From Anniella stebbinsi (taxonomy: Eukaryota; Chordata; Lepidosauria; Squamata; Anniellidae): DNA of 64,000 nucleotides. Positions 1 to 26,975 of this stretch are shown piece by piece. How positions within the stretch are numbered: position 1 is the first letter of the stretch; every line of letters starts with the position of its first letter. Location: the NCBI GenBank assembly GCA_029215795.1, contig JARDYH010000003.1, positions 258,114,562 to 258,178,561 of the forward strand, written 5' to 3'. The notes under the pieces are model-generated. The model did no database searches, was not told where the DNA came from, and worked only from the letters and a program-made list of their open reading frames with translations. The position numbers and the translations under genes were made by a program.

Positions 1-537
1 TTTGTTTACTTCCTCTTTCTTCTCTGGGAAGAAAGAGGAAGTATTGTGGGACAGGAGTGGGGGCAGAGAAGCAACAGTAGGGAACTGTGATCCCCCCAGA
101 ACCCCTGTCTGATGGAGCTCAACAACTTTCTGTCTGTCTTGTATTTGCATTCCTGCACCTGTAATTCAAATGTAGTACTTACATTGACTAGAACAGGGGT
201 GCACAACCTCTGCCCCAGGAATCAAATCTGGCCATTCCCCCCCCCAGAGGGCCACACCCCTTCTCCTGCCCCCCATCATTTGTTTATTGGTTTACTGGCT
301 TTTGTACAGTCCCCCCTTATTCTAAAAGGTTAAATGCATCTCCTGCCAAGGCTTACTTACTGGAAGTAAGAGCTTTAAGATAAAATATGCTGGTATTTTC
401 GCCCTGTTCCTTTTGCCTTTGACCAGCAAGGCTATCTTATGTTTTTAAACTGAAGCAGAGGAAGCAGCAATCTAATTGTATTCTCTAAATTGGTCAACTA
501 TTATGGAAGTCCCTCCCTGCTGATTGATGCCTTATGC

Positions 538-665
538 CAGGGATACGTAACCTTGTGCCCTCCAGATGTTTAGGACTACGACTCCCACCAGTCACAGCCA
601 ATGGCCAGAGTTAATGGGAACAGTAGTCCAAAACATTTGGAAGGCACCAGGTTGATGAAGACTGC
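538..665. mobile_element. CAG-type fold-back element, upstream intergenic
   Basis: Arms cttgtgccctccagatgttt and tttggaaggcaccaggttg pair across gactcccaccagtcacagcc. The ends are diverged. Confidence 0.65.
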
Positions 666-714
666 CCCTATGGCTTTGAGGTAGGCCTTTAATAAGAAAT
701 CTTTGCAAACGGAA

Positions 715-814
715 GGCACAATCCTATGCATGTTTAGACAGAAAGTTTGGCAACTCCCATAGATGGCTGGGGAATTCTGGGAGTTGTAGGTCTAAAGATG
801 CATTAGATTGCGCC
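715..814. mobile_element. Short palindromic MITE, upstream intergenic
   Basis: Ends ggcacaatcctatgc and cattagattgcgcc; core tttagacagaaag and gggagttgtaggtctaaa. Same family as 5171-5290. Confidence 0.7.
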
Positions 815-819
815 TTTAG

Positions 820-1590
820 CTGTTCAAACTGGCCTTCTTTGAGTTGGTAGTTAATATGTGTGTTCTGTTCTCAGCAACCTTAAACTGGGCTGAATTGTCT
901 CCATTTTGACAATGCTGTTTTTTGTATATTTATATGCACTTGCATTCAACCCTTTGTTGTTTGTAAGACGCTTTCTGAGAGTATGGGCTCCTCTAAATGA
1001 GCGATTTATTGCACACTCGTAATTAGCCACTCACTAAATTTTACAGGTCTTTTACATGATCTTGTCATTGACCAGGATGTCTCCTGCCCTATCCCCTGGA
1101 AATTCCACTATGAGTGGGATCTTCTGCCACTAGATGGTGCTGTCTCATTGAAGTGAACAGAGGGGAAGTATTCAATTCAATTCAATCCACATGGTCACTC
1201 CTGTCTGCCCGTGTAATGCAGCCCATAACAATCACACCAAAAAGCAGGAAGCACAAAAGCCCTGGATAAACAACACAATTTCCCCTTAATGTAGAGGTGC
1301 TCTATATCTTTGAAAAGTGGGGTATAAATGTGTTGAATGAATGACCATTGCCATTGGTGGGCTCCTGCTGCTCTCCACCCCCACCTCGGTCACCCAGCCA
1401 AGATCTATCAATGCTCCTGGGGAATGGTTGCCTGAATTGTTCCCCATAAGTGGATGCTTCCACAAATCTTCCAAAATGAGCTGAATGACAGGGAGCTGCA
1501 CAATGTTGCCACTCCCCACCCCCCACACCCCCGACAGGGTTCTTGTGGACTTATCTGTAGCACATGGAAATCCATCAGGTTAGAAGCTTT
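820..1590. other. Unassigned intergenic DNA
   Basis: AT-rich and non-coding, without a recognisable element. The stretch at 1140-1180 (attcaattcaattcaat) is a short simple repeat. 191-330 to its left is a hAT-like left end (caggggtgcacaacctctg) followed by unassigned sequence. Confidence 0.6.
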
Positions 1591-1591
1591 C

Positions 1592-1955
1592 CTAAGAATA
1601 CAATAAGAGCCCTGCTGGATCAGACCAACATCATATTTCCCACATGGGCCAACCAGAAGCCTCTGGGAAGCCCACAAGAAGGACAGGAGAGCTGATGACT
1701 GGTATTTAGACATACGTTGCCTCTGATAGTATCTAGCCATCACTGGTAGTCACGGAAAGCTTTAACCTCCATCTCTAATCCTCTCTTAAAGCCATCCAAT
1801 TTGGCAGCCATTGCAACACATTGTGGCAGCGAATTCCATACTTTAAGTATGCACTGTGTAAAGAAGTACATCTTAATTTCTGAGCTGAATCTCCAACCAT
1901 TCAGCTTCATGGGTTGTGACGCCATTGCGTTCTAGTATTATGGGAAAGGGAGACG
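1592..1955 (-). mobile_element. CR1 LINE 3' fragment
   Basis: On the minus strand it matches the widespread squamate CR1 tail: gagccctgctggatcagac is visible on the plus strand, followed by gtggcagcgaattccata-like UTR sequence. Non-coding remnant. Confidence 0.65.
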
Positions 1956-1967
1956 AGCTTCTATCCA

Positions 1968-2190
1968 GTTTCTCCCCTACCCCCAAGTCAAGGTGCATAC
2001 AGTAATACCTCAAGTCAATCAAGTTATTTTGGCACAAGGCAGAAAATCCAACAAGTCCCTCTCCCTCCTTCCCTCCAGCAGTAAACCATAAATTAATTAA
2101 AACAATTAACAATTTCCTACTCATTAATGAATCCCCAGATCAGCTGCTTGAGGCAGTTGCTTCACTTTGCTTAATGGTAGGGCCAGCTCT
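1968..2190. repeat. Dispersed repeat of unknown family, copy a
   Basis: caagttattttggcacaagg, aaatccaacaagtccctct and aataattaaaa-type sequence recur with moderate divergence at 30303-30520, in the same orientation and order. I do not recognise the family. Confidence 0.6.
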
Positions 2191-2260
2191 AGTTATGCAA
2201 CCATTGCAAACACAGAAGATGGACCGCAAACAATGGTGGCAACAGTAGAAACAGAGGGAG

Positions 2261-2700
2261 GGTTCGGACGACACTTTAGGCAATGGAGGGGGGAATAGCA
2301 AAGTCACCATGCGTTATATCGCCGGTACGCCCCACATATCATGTTGCCCCGCCCCCATCTGAAACTCCCATCATCCTTCTGGCAGTCCGTTGCTCTGCCC
2401 TCCCTCCTCCCAGGACGATCCCATTAGCCAGTGCAAATTCTGCCAGCTGCGGAGGAGCCGCTGGGGTGCGTTCAGCTGCTCCTGCAAGAGGGCACTATGT
2501 CCTTCTGGAATAACGCATGCAACACGGGAAAATCAGCAAAAGAGCCCGCCACACAACATAATAGCCAATGGGTCTCCAGATAAGCAACAGAGCAGCCCGT
2601 TGCTTTTCTCTGTTGCTTAATTCCAGAAATTAGTGCACTGTGAGTTGTTTGTCCCCCTCCAGATGACACAATAAGCAATGCAATGGACAGTTGATGTTTT
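2261..2700. mobile_element. Relative of the 20136-20443 MITE, degraded
   Basis: Left end ggttcggacgacactttagg, then ggaggggggaatagcaa, like the intron 2 element; near the right are gacacaataagcaatgc and gttgcttaat. The right terminus is missing or diverged. Confidence 0.6.
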
Positions 2701-2920
2701 ATTACTGCTCTTTTATCCCACAGAGGACAGATGCTTACTTGTTGTGATATAAGCCTTTATTCAAAAGTGAAGCAGAATCTGCTGAGCTCATTAAGGTTCC
2801 TCCCACATGACCTCTGTACGGGGGTTGTGCTTCCAGTCTCCATACATTCCTCTGATAGGCTGGAACTGCTATCTATTCTAACAGTTGCCTCTTTACGCCC
2901 CCACCCCCGTTGCTTATCAT

Positions 2921-3275
2921 GGCCCCCTCCACAAGGATGCGCTTTTGCGCCCGGTTCCGGGATTATGCGCATTATCGCGGAGGCGCATTTACTCCTAATC
3001 CCTCTGCACGGGAGGCGGCGAGAGGCGGCGAAGCGCATTAATTCATGTCCAAAAAGTGCTTTAGAAGACGTTAACGCGCATAATCGCTTGTTCACACCGC
3101 GATAATGCGCTTTAACGGCCGGAGAAAAATAAAAGTCGCTATTTAACGCGCATTCGAAAATGCGCATTATCGGGGAAATAACGCGCCTGTACGCCCGTTT
3201 TGCGCTCCGCTGGTGTGGAGGTAAAATTTATAATGAGCCTCTAAGGCTCATTAAACGTCTCGTGTGGAGGAGGCC
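2921..3275 (+). mobile_element. Repeat rich in GCGCATTA motifs, copy 1
   Basis: Terminal ggccccctccac and gtggaggaggcc are inverted. The inside has many short forms of gcgcattat/ataatgcgc and a duplicated ggcggcgagaggcggcgaag. Closely similar to 7916-8272 over its length. CpG-rich and non-coding. Family unknown to me; a non-autonomous DNA element is likely. Confidence 0.75.
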
Positions 3276-3528
3276 CATGTCATCCGAACTCAGTCAGAGT
3301 CTGTTCTATATTTGGGGCAAATGGGACAGTGACCCCCCTCTGTGTCCCCTATCCAGACAACCAGATACATTTGCTCCACTACTCCCATGTGCCACAGGTG
3401 GTCTTCTGTACTCCTCCGCAACCGTGGTAGAACATTCAGCATCTGCTTCACCAGCCCCAATGGGCAATAAAGACGGAACAAACAAAGCAAACATTTTGGC
3501 TTTGTCACAATTTAGATAAGCCTTCTTG

Positions 3529-3650
3529 ATGTAGCCCTCCAGATATTTTGGGCTACAACTCCCAATACCCCTGAACATTGGCCACGGTGGCTGAGACTGA
3601 TGGGAATTGTAGTCCAAAAAATCTGAAATCGGGCAAGGTTGGTTTCCCTT
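3529..3650. mobile_element. CAG-type fold-back element, degraded
   Basis: Contains gccctccagatattttggg, caactcccaatac and gggaattgtagtcc, the family's core. The ends are weak. Confidence 0.6.
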
Positions 3651-4399
3651 CTTTGTTTGCAGGGGCGGGATTAGTGGATCCAGTCAAGATCATGAGCATT
3701 CTTATATTTTGGATCGGCCCTCATTTTAAAGTTTGGGGGGAAAAACTTGTTTATGAGGAAAGAATGATTGAAGTGATCTGCGTTCCTCCTGTTTTCCCCC
3801 TTTTCCTACCTTGGCCATCCGAGGTGGAGTTCTAGCACGCAGATACTCGAACAATCCCCAAGGCTTGCCTTGCACGTGAGTCCCCACGTGCCCTGCAGGG
3901 TGGGGATGCTAGAAAATTAGAGCGAGGAGCGATATTTGATGTCCTGCTCTTTAAGGGATTACCAATCTTTTTTGGCTTCGGAGAATAGGCCGAAAAGAAA
4001 TCTTCCCTTGCAAAATAATGAGCAGAGAAACATTTACTGATTAGTTTAATTCCGGATAATCCTATCTGATGAGCATCTATCAAGAGATCCTTTAACTGAT
4101 TTACTGTCAAAAGGCTCAATCCGGAGCACGCTCCACTTCTGTTTTTCTTTCCCCCCCCCGCCTCCTCCTCCTCCTCCTCTCGCTTGGAAGAAAGACGTGT
4201 GCAAAGAGAACACAGTGCAAGGGCGAGAGAAAGTTGTGTGTGCAAAACTATGCACGAGTGCGAAAAAAAGTACACCGAAGTGTTCTAACTAGTTAGAGGC
4301 GCGCAGAAAGCGTGCAAAATTGAGCAGTGCAACAGGGGCCGAGTGAATTGCAAAATCCCCGGGTGCGGGTTGCAAGAAACGTGCCTTTTGTTTACTTCT

Positions 4400-5060
4400 G
4401 GCTGGTAATTGCCATTGGCTTATGCATTTCTCTCCCTGCAGGGCGTCTCCCGTGTGTAAGTAATCACATCTCTCTCTCTCTCTCTCTGTAAAAGTGCAGG
4501 AGGAGATTTAAAACTCTGATTTCCTTTCCTCCGTCTCTATCGGCTTTCTTTCGCTTTTGAGCTTTTATGTTTCATAAACTGATTAGGAGCAATTATATGC
4601 GCTTTATCCCTCAACTTTCCAAATGACTTGGCCATATGCATATTTAAGGCTTCCTCATCCGCGCCAGGAGCTCGGCTTTCAAAGTAAAACTGCTGATATT
4701 AAGCTGATTCTGGCGCCACCAAAATAAAAAAATTAGGGTTTTATCCACTAATATCTGGTCGGACAGGAAATTTGTTGTGGCCGGTGGCCGGATTACAGCT
4801 TCTCTAATTACTACGCCAGATTTGCTCCCTGACGCTCGCAGTGAAAGTTTCTTTCCCCCAAAACAGTTGCAAAATTTGGAAAGTGAACGTGATCAATATA
4901 AGCCTTCATTCAGCGGAAAGAAAGAATAAAAGGGGTCAAAACTGAACACACGTTAGGAGAACGCGTGCATTTGATGAAGATTTACAGACGCGGGAAGGGT
5001 CAAAAGCTGCAACGGAATGATCCGGGGACGTTGTAAAACTAGAGGCAGGCGCCTCGTAGG
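4400..5060. promoter_or_regulatory. Candidate conserved enhancer about 7 kb upstream of VSX1
   Basis: I recognise no transposon in this stretch, whose texture differs from the repeats on both sides. It holds clustered homeodomain-type cores: GGATTA (4790), CTAATTA (4804), TGATTAG (4580) and an atgcatattt octamer-like site (about 4637). GGATTA is a CRX/OTX-type site and TAATTA a paired-like site, both plausible for retinal control of VSX1. Conservation is inferred from appearance, not from an alignment. Confidence 0.4.
4471..4488. repeat. Short (TC)n inside the candidate enhancer region
   Basis: About nine TC units directly before gtaaaagtgcagg. Confidence 0.85.
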
Positions 5061-5170
5061 GCTATTAGGGAGAAGTATCGGGCTAGTTTAAGACTGCGAG
5101 GGAACGACATTCGTGGCCCTTTGAAAAGTGAGGGTTTGCAGAACATGGATTGAAACACAACAATATGTGA

Positions 5171-5290
5171 AGGGCACTATCCTATGCTTAGATAGAAAAC
5201 AGTCCTACAACTCCCAGCATTCCCCTCGCTGGAGAATGCTGGGAGTTGTAGGACTTTTTTCTATCTAAACTTGCATAACATTGTGCCCTA
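5171..5290. mobile_element. Short palindromic MITE (gtgcaatcctatgc family)
   Basis: Arms agggcactatcctatgctta...cctacaactcccagcat and atgctgggagttgtagg...cattgtgccct form a hairpin of about 55 bp per arm. Related copies at 715-814, 11248-11372 and 14461-14570 share the gggagttgtagg core and the imperfect ends. Confidence 0.75.
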
Positions 5291-5299
5291 AGAGTGCAA

Positions 5300-7910
5300 T
5301 CTTATATCCCCTTTCAACTCAATGGGTCTGGCTTCTGTGTAAAAGTGTATAGGGTTATACTGCAAAGTGGAAATTTTCTTTCCAAATTTTTCACTGCAAT
5401 GCTGTAGATGTTTACTCAAAAGTAAATTCCACTCTAGTCAATGGCGCTTACTCCCAGGCCACTTTGTAACCTTTTTTTTATATATATAATTTCCCAGAAT
5501 TACTGTATACAATTATAATCCACAAATTCATCTCTTAAAAATAAATTACACCCAGTATTGTTAATATGAACAAAAGTTAGCAGTTCATAAATACATTATA
5601 TCTTTTCAATCTTCTGAGTTCTTAAAAAAAACACCCCCCCCCAAACAAACAAACAAACACCACAACCCATCAAGAACAACATTCAACTTGCTGATATCTC
5701 CATTGGGACAGTCTTCTTAAAATTTAAACAACTGTTCCAAACAGTTACAAAATGGTTCCAACTTTTAATGGTTCCAACTCCTTTATTTTAGTTTTTCCTC
5801 TCCTACCTTCCAACCAGTAGATTAGTCAACTAAAACTTTAGTTGATTGATTGGGTTCTGTTTTAATTCACCGGCCTGCATGTACAAGTTAAGGGCATCAG
5901 GTTAAGTTTCGGAAGCTGTTTTGATTTCTGTGTATTGTAACTGGGAATCGGAAAAGATTAAAGTTCATATTAAAAGAATCCTTTATTTCTAACAGAAAGT
6001 GGTTCTTACTGTTTGTATATTAGCTTTCCAATTTAATGAATCAATTTGGTAGATCAAGGAGACTAATTGAGATACTGGGAATAATGCGGATTTATTTAAA
6101 TATAACCAATCAAATCAAAGGCAGATAGCTCAACTAATTGTTTGAAAATGGGATAACTGCTCAAATACAATGTAAGTCATCCTTTATTTGTATTTTTATT
6201 ATTTTTGTAAAATGGCTAATGAAATGTATTATATGAGGTGTTTAATAAATTTAATAAATAAATGCATAGTTTCTATGCATGTGTGTGTGTATTTTAACCT
6301 GTTTTAAGACTATGGAATGGGACAGGGTATCCATCTCATTCATCCATTATTTTAACTTGCCTGTTGGAGTATTTCTTGCCACCAGTCTGTTCTTTAACAT
6401 GGGTTCTTAAAAATCTGCAGCTATGAGCAGAGCTGTTAGCGATGAGCAGAGCTGTTAGCAAAATTACCACCAGCTCTAATAGCATTGCTGTCATTAATGA
6501 GCCAGTCTGAAAGCTACTAACTCCCTGCTTTGCTTTTTTCCCCTCTTCACACCTGACTGATTCAAAACGAGATTCCAGCCTTTTCTTATAAACCAAGAAT
6601 AATAATGATCAAAAGTAATCGTCAAAAGCAAAACCATAAAACCTCAAGCCATTCACATCACAATTACCCTAAATGAAAGTTATTGTTTTGCTAATCCCAG
6701 GAACAGCTTGCAAGGGGAGATTTGGGTCTTTCTTTAATAATGTAAAGTTAATACGCAGTCCTCTTGTAATTATCTTTATCAGAAGACCCTCCTGCTTAAT
6801 CTGCATGTTTAGCAGAAAAGGACCAAATCAAAAAGTGATCTGCTTTAGAGCACTTGATGTAAGCTGTTTGTAAATCGTTTGCATAAACAGATGAAGCAGA
6901 GAAATGCAATCCAGGTGCAAGAAATGGAAGCAGAATAAACAACTGAGGTCCCCCATTTTGTGTATGTTTGTTTCTTAACACGTGGCTGAAGGTTAAACAC
7001 AAGACCCCTTTTTTTCTTCTTCAGTTTCATGTGAGCAACGAAAGAGCCTGAGATCCACCGGTTTTCAGCTTCACTGATGGATTTCACCGAAACTGAATAT
7101 AAAGCTGACCTGGAATCCCAGCAGGAATTTGGCCAAGCCTGTTGCCAGTGTGCCCAAAAGGTACCCTCCCCCCAAATCTGGCTTCATTAGGTATCCAAAA
7201 CAACAACAAACAAAAAAACAAACACCAGCCTGTGAAATGTGTAGTTTCTGTTCATTTCCGTGAGAGCGACTTTTAGTCTGGTATGTTTCACGTGTGACCA
7301 CTGTTGACGCAGGATAGAAATTGGGCAAGGGCTAATTTTAAATCAAAGGTCCATCCTAGCCACTGTAGGCTTTACATTAGACTTCCAAGGGGAGAGATAT
7401 AAAAGCAACTTGTGTAAATAGCATAGATGGTCCCAACAAGTAACTTCTATCCCCTCCAGTAATTTATTGTGGAAATTTTAACTAAATCATAAAGTGGCAA
7501 TTAAATTAAGGCTGCATTATTAAGCATGCTGACTTGAAAGTTAACTGTCCATTTCCTTTGGAGAAAAATACATTTAGGATGATAATGTAAATGTGATATG
7601 TTCCATTATTTATCTTTCAGAAATCTAACATGAAACAAAGGTTACCCCCTCCCCAGAAATTCACTTTGGCTCTTCTGTGGGATTCTCAACCCCCAATATT
7701 TTTTTCTGGTGTGCCATTGCCATCACTAGAAACAAAACACTCTCTCTCTTATAATATAATCACCATATAATCCTTATAATATAATCACAAAACGATCACC
7801 TAAGAGCCACTGTACTTACAGCATTTTATCCCACATATAGAAAAAAATGCACAGCTGTGTGCATTTAACAAGTTAAATCGTGCAAGTGCCTCCTTTGCCA
7901 TCATGATGTG
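5300..7910. other. Mostly unique AT-rich intergenic DNA upstream of VSX1
   Basis: No gene. 5297-5460 contains two pieces of a short squamate repeat (actcaatgggtctggcttct; caatggcgcttactcccagg). 6425-6462 has a 19-bp unit (gatgagcagagctgttagc) twice in tandem. 6640-7640 has no recognisable transposon and could include regulatory sequence. The rest shows nothing specific. Confidence 0.55.
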
Positions 7911-7915
7911 TGTTT

Positions 7916-8272
7916 GGTCCCCTCTACAAGGATTCGCTTTTGCGCCTGGTTAGGCGATTATGCACATAATCGCAGAAGCGCATTTACGCCTAATCCCTCT
8001 GCACGAGAGGCGGCGAGAGGCGGCGAAGCGCATTAACAGATGTCCAAAATGTGCTTTACAAGTAGTTAATGCGCATAAGCGCTTATTCACACAGTCAAAA
8101 TGCGCTTTAACCGACGGAGCAAAATAAAACTCGCGATTTAACGTGCATTCGATAATGCGCATAATCGGGGAGACAACGCGCCTCTACGCCCGATTTGCGC
8201 TCCGTTCTTGTAGAGGTAATTTTTTTTAATGCGTGTTGAAAGAGCTTTAAATGCCTCTTGTAGAGGCACCCT
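7916..8272 (+). mobile_element. Repeat rich in GCGCATTA motifs, copy 2
   Basis: Ends ggtcccctctacaag and cttgtagaggcaccc, inverted. Shares gcctaatccctctgcacg, gaggcggcgagaggcggcga and gcataatcgggga with copy 1. No clear target duplication. Confidence 0.77.
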
Positions 8273-8274
8273 AA

Positions 8275-10980
8275 GTTAGATGCTGTGTGTCATCCTACTT
8301 GTCTAACTGAATGCTTGGCCATTATTTCCACTGGACAAAAAAGAGCAAATTTGCTTACTCTCTGTTTTGGTCACATTGATGCGTGCACTATAGAAAACTA
8401 TAGATCAGCCTGTTCACTGAGGACTTCAAGAGATCCTACGCCTATCCCTTGATTTGTATCAGCTTGTTCCATTAATTAGCTACATTTTTAAACAAAAACA
8501 AAATGGGAAATGGAATTTTATACGGATCAGGTGAGGAACAGAGGATCAAATGAGTGCTTCTACACAGAGAAGTTAATGAGTGCGAGGAGGGATGGAGTGA
8601 AATGAAAAAGTGGGAGCTATTTGAAGGTCCAGAGGCAAGAATGGGACCTGCAGACTACTACATGCCCTGTGAGGAACATTGAATTGATGCAAGTGACTCG
8701 TGCAGTTCTCAGTGGGACTGTGCTAGTTCAAAATAGCATGTAAAGATCTCCTTTCTCCAGCAAGTGGGGAGGCGGAACCAAGGAGAAGTCATTAGGCTTT
8801 GGAAATATATAGGGCTCAGTTAGCAGCACCCAGTACTTGTAGGTACAAGTAATCTCAGCCAGGTGAACTGTCCAGGGTCCTGAAGGATTTGTCTCACTGC
8901 TCTTGCAAGCAAATCTGGTTGCTTGACTGCACTGGTTGGCTGTCCCAGACCACTGCCCGAGGGCTTGCTCCAGATTCCCATGGGCTCATCCTTACCAGGA
9001 TTGGACAATGGGAGTATTGTGTGATGTTTGTTGGTCTAGGCCAGCGATGGTCAACTGGTGCCTGCCAGATGTTTTGGACTGCAGCTTGCATCAGCCCCCA
9101 TCAGTATGGTAATGGGTAGAAATGATGGGAGTGGTCATTTAAAACATCTGTAGGTCCCCACATTGGGGAAGACTTCACTGTCCAATAAACTATTCCCAGT
9201 TCCTCCTCCTCCTCACTATTTATTACACTTATATCCCACCTTCCTTCCAACATGGAACTCAAGGTGACTATATGCGGTTCCCAGATGGTCTCCCCGCCAC
9301 ACACTGACCAGACCTGACCTACTTAGCTTCAGCAAGGTTGCCTTCAGTCCATTCCCTGGGACCAATGGTCACATAAACATTCATAACATCTCGATAAGAA
9401 AGCTTAATGAAAAATTAAAGTGTGTCGCCACACCTCAAAATAAGTTTGGCCTACCCTATATCATATATATCTCCATAACTTGAGGACTGTCCCCTTTCAG
9501 ATCTACAATAATTTTCTCCAGTCAAAACTAACATTTTTGCATAGTGCTCATTGATGTATGATGACCTCAGATGACAATACAAATAACTGGGGGTATGCAC
9601 TCTGGAATAAGCTTTGGGATGCTGCAAATGATACAACCACACCTCCAAGAGACTGTGCTCTATGAGATGACATTGAATTGTTTGGGCACACTGTCAAGCA
9701 TAGTACCCCCATGCCAATGGGGCCCCAGAATTTTGGAAAGAGGCAATCCATTCAGGAGGGGGGAACCTGTGGTCCTCCATCAGCTCTCAGCCAGCATGGC
9801 CAATGGTAAAGGTTGATGGGAGATGGAGTCCAACAACATCTAGAGAACTGCAGGTTTCCCATCCCTGCAAATTAATTCAGTACTGCTTTCTGGAATTTGT
9901 CCTACTGTATGTATCATGTTTGCTGTCCACTCCAGAGAAACACAGGGAAGCTTTTGTCTGTCTGATGGTAACAGCCCCATATTCTCAGTTCTCTGCTTGC
10001 CCCACATTTTGCTAAAATTGAACTTTGGCAACATTTTGCAATTTGATGGTGAATTTAGTTTTCTCCCTGTATGCTTTAAATATAATCTTGACCTATACTT
10101 TTGTTACCAGAAGTGAGTGAATAAAGCAGATTGAATCCAAAAGTGAAAGGTTTGGCAAACTTTACTGAGTCCTAAACATATCGTCCCTTGGCTATGCAAT
10201 CAGGAGCTTAAAGCAGCAGAGCAAATCAGTCCTTCTAACAGAATGAAACCACCACTACTACAGACCATACTGAACATGGGAGCTATTTTATACAAGAAAC
10301 CCAGGTTAAAAGGAAACTTATTTGGTTCCACCTGGCTGCTGGTCAACATACCCCCCTTCTGTGACCCCGGTTTGCCCCCAAGGCTCTCTGATGCATCCAC
10401 AGCTGTTAATTAGCTCTGCACCCTAAATATCACATGTTATTGTGCCTGCCAACTGTTTTAAAGCTCTAGGACAGATTAACACTTAGTTTGCACCTTTATT
10501 TGATGTGATTCCCTGTCATTGTGATTCCAACAACATCAGAAAGACTCAAAGTTGTTTTTACTGTTAAGTGTGAAAGTCATGGTGTATGGATATGGAAGTC
10601 TACCTTTTAAGTACTTCACTTTAAATGGTGGTTAAAGAACATTAAAGGGAAACAAATTCAAATTTACAGTGCAATCCTAGTTACTCAACTGTAAGACTCA
10701 TTGAGCTCAATTGGGCTTACTCCCAGGTAAATGGGTATCGTATTGCAGCCTTTGTCAATTAATCTGTCAGAATTGTCACCCTTTAGCTCCACACTCATAG
10801 TTTCTGATGTCAAAGAGAAACCCACACTTGACCTATGAGCAGGAAAGAAAAGGAAAAACTACCTTTCTGTGGCACCCAGTTTGTTATTCATTTATTAGCA
10901 TGGGGGCAGCATGCTTGAGGATCACTTGTGTACCAAAGGAAAGTCTTGAGCCAGAGATGATGCTGGGGCAGCCATCTCTC
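8275..10980. other. Intergenic DNA with a few degraded repeats
   Basis: Holds a half fold-back element (about 9042-9110), a SINE-like piece (9205-9345) and a gcttactcccaggtaaatgg repeat at about 10671-10750. Frames of 60-81 codons here have no recognisable domain. Otherwise nothing specific is seen. Confidence 0.55.
9205..9345 (-). mobile_element. SINE-like 3' fragment, minus strand
   Basis: tatttattacacttatatcc, caccttccttccaacatgg-type sequence and ccgccacacactgaccagac resemble a SINE tail region reversed. Tentative. Confidence 0.5.
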
Positions 10981-10984
10981 CAGA

Positions 10985-11215
10985 TGTTTTAGACTCAATT
11001 TGTGAACTGCCCGGAGAGAAACATGGGAACCTGCCTTCAGACCATTGGCCCATCTATCCCAGTATTGTTGACACTGACTGGCAGCGGCTCTCCAGAGATT
11101 TAGGCAGGATTCATTCCCAGAGACACCTGATTGAACCTGTGAACGCCTGCATGCCGAGCAGAATAGCTTTACCACTGAGCTATATCCATGCTCCAATCCC
11201 AAGAGTGTGAGCCAT
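10985..11215 (-). mobile_element. tRNA-derived SINE upstream of VSX1
   Basis: On the minus strand: atatagctcagtggtaaag (A box) and caggttcaatcag (B box), then gccgctgccagtcagtgtca, aatactgggatagatgggcc. Typical of a widespread squamate SINE. Confidence 0.8.
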
Positions 11216-11247
11216 TGCATGGTACCAAAACTGTAATAAATCACGAA

Positions 11248-11372
11248 GGCTGCAATCCTGTGTGTGTTTAAACAGCAAAAAGTCCAACAACTCCCAGGAT
11301 GTCCCAGCCAGTCATGCTGGCTGGGGCATCCTGGGAGTTGTAGGACTTCTTTCTGTTTTAGGATTGCACCCT
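11248..11372. mobile_element. Short palindromic MITE just upstream of the VSX1 CpG island
   Basis: Arms ggctgcaatcctg...aactcccaggatg and catcctgggagttgtagg...aggattgcaccc pair over about 50 bp around ccagccagtcatgctggctgg. It ends about 580 bp before the VSX1 ATG. Confidence 0.75.
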
Positions 11373-11673
11373 AAACGAATGAGTCCAGGCTGCTCTAACA
11401 AGGAGCAGGGAGCCCCCTTCCGTCTCGTCCTTTGGCAATCGCGGGGGGGGGGGGAGGTTCAGGGGTCACCTCTTCGCCTGAAGTGCTCCTGAGCTTCTGT
11501 CTCCAGAGCTTTGACGGCTGTGCAACGGCGAAGCTCGCCGGCGATGGGGGCCTGGAGGGAAAGCGACGATGGTCAGGATGAGGATGGAGGTGGGCAAGCC
11601 CGGGAAAGCCACAACGTTCCTCGGGCAGCCGCCGCGCGATGTGACGCCGGTCATCCCGGCAGCATAAGACCCC

Positions 11674-11675
11674 GG

Positions 11676-11735
<60 letters not shown>
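11674..11735. repeat. (GGCA)n microsatellite about 280 bp upstream of VSX1 ATG
   Basis: About 15 uninterrupted GGCA units run across 62 bp. It lies outside the coding region, upstream of the core promoter motifs, and is likely to vary in length between individuals. Confidence 0.95.
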
Positions 11736-11737
<2 letters not shown>

Positions 11738-11839
11738 GCGTGATCGGATTGCGGGGAAATGGGTGGCCATTAATTCTCCAGGGAGTGGGAGCAAGTTCTC
11801 TCCCCGCCCCCGTTCCCTCCCTCCCTCCCTCCCCGCCCG

Positions 11840-11954
11840 TCCCCCGCCGGAGCTGATTGGCGCCGGCCGGCTCGGGGCGCGGGATAAAAAGCCTGGGCGA
11901 GCCTCTCCCCCTTCCCATCCAAGGGGCGGCGGCGGCGGTGGCGGCGGCGGCGGC
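11840..11954 (+). promoter_or_regulatory. VSX1: VSX1 core promoter (TATA-like box, inverted CCAAT box)
   Basis: A TATA-like gataaaaag begins at 11883 and an inverted CCAAT box (gattgg) lies at 11854-11859. Spacing would put transcription start near 11910-11915, about 40 bp before the ATG. The context is strongly GC-rich, with CTCC repeats just upstream and GGC triplets between the putative start site and the ATG. The start site is inferred from motif spacing only. Confidence 0.6.
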
Positions 11955-26975
<15,021 letters not shown>

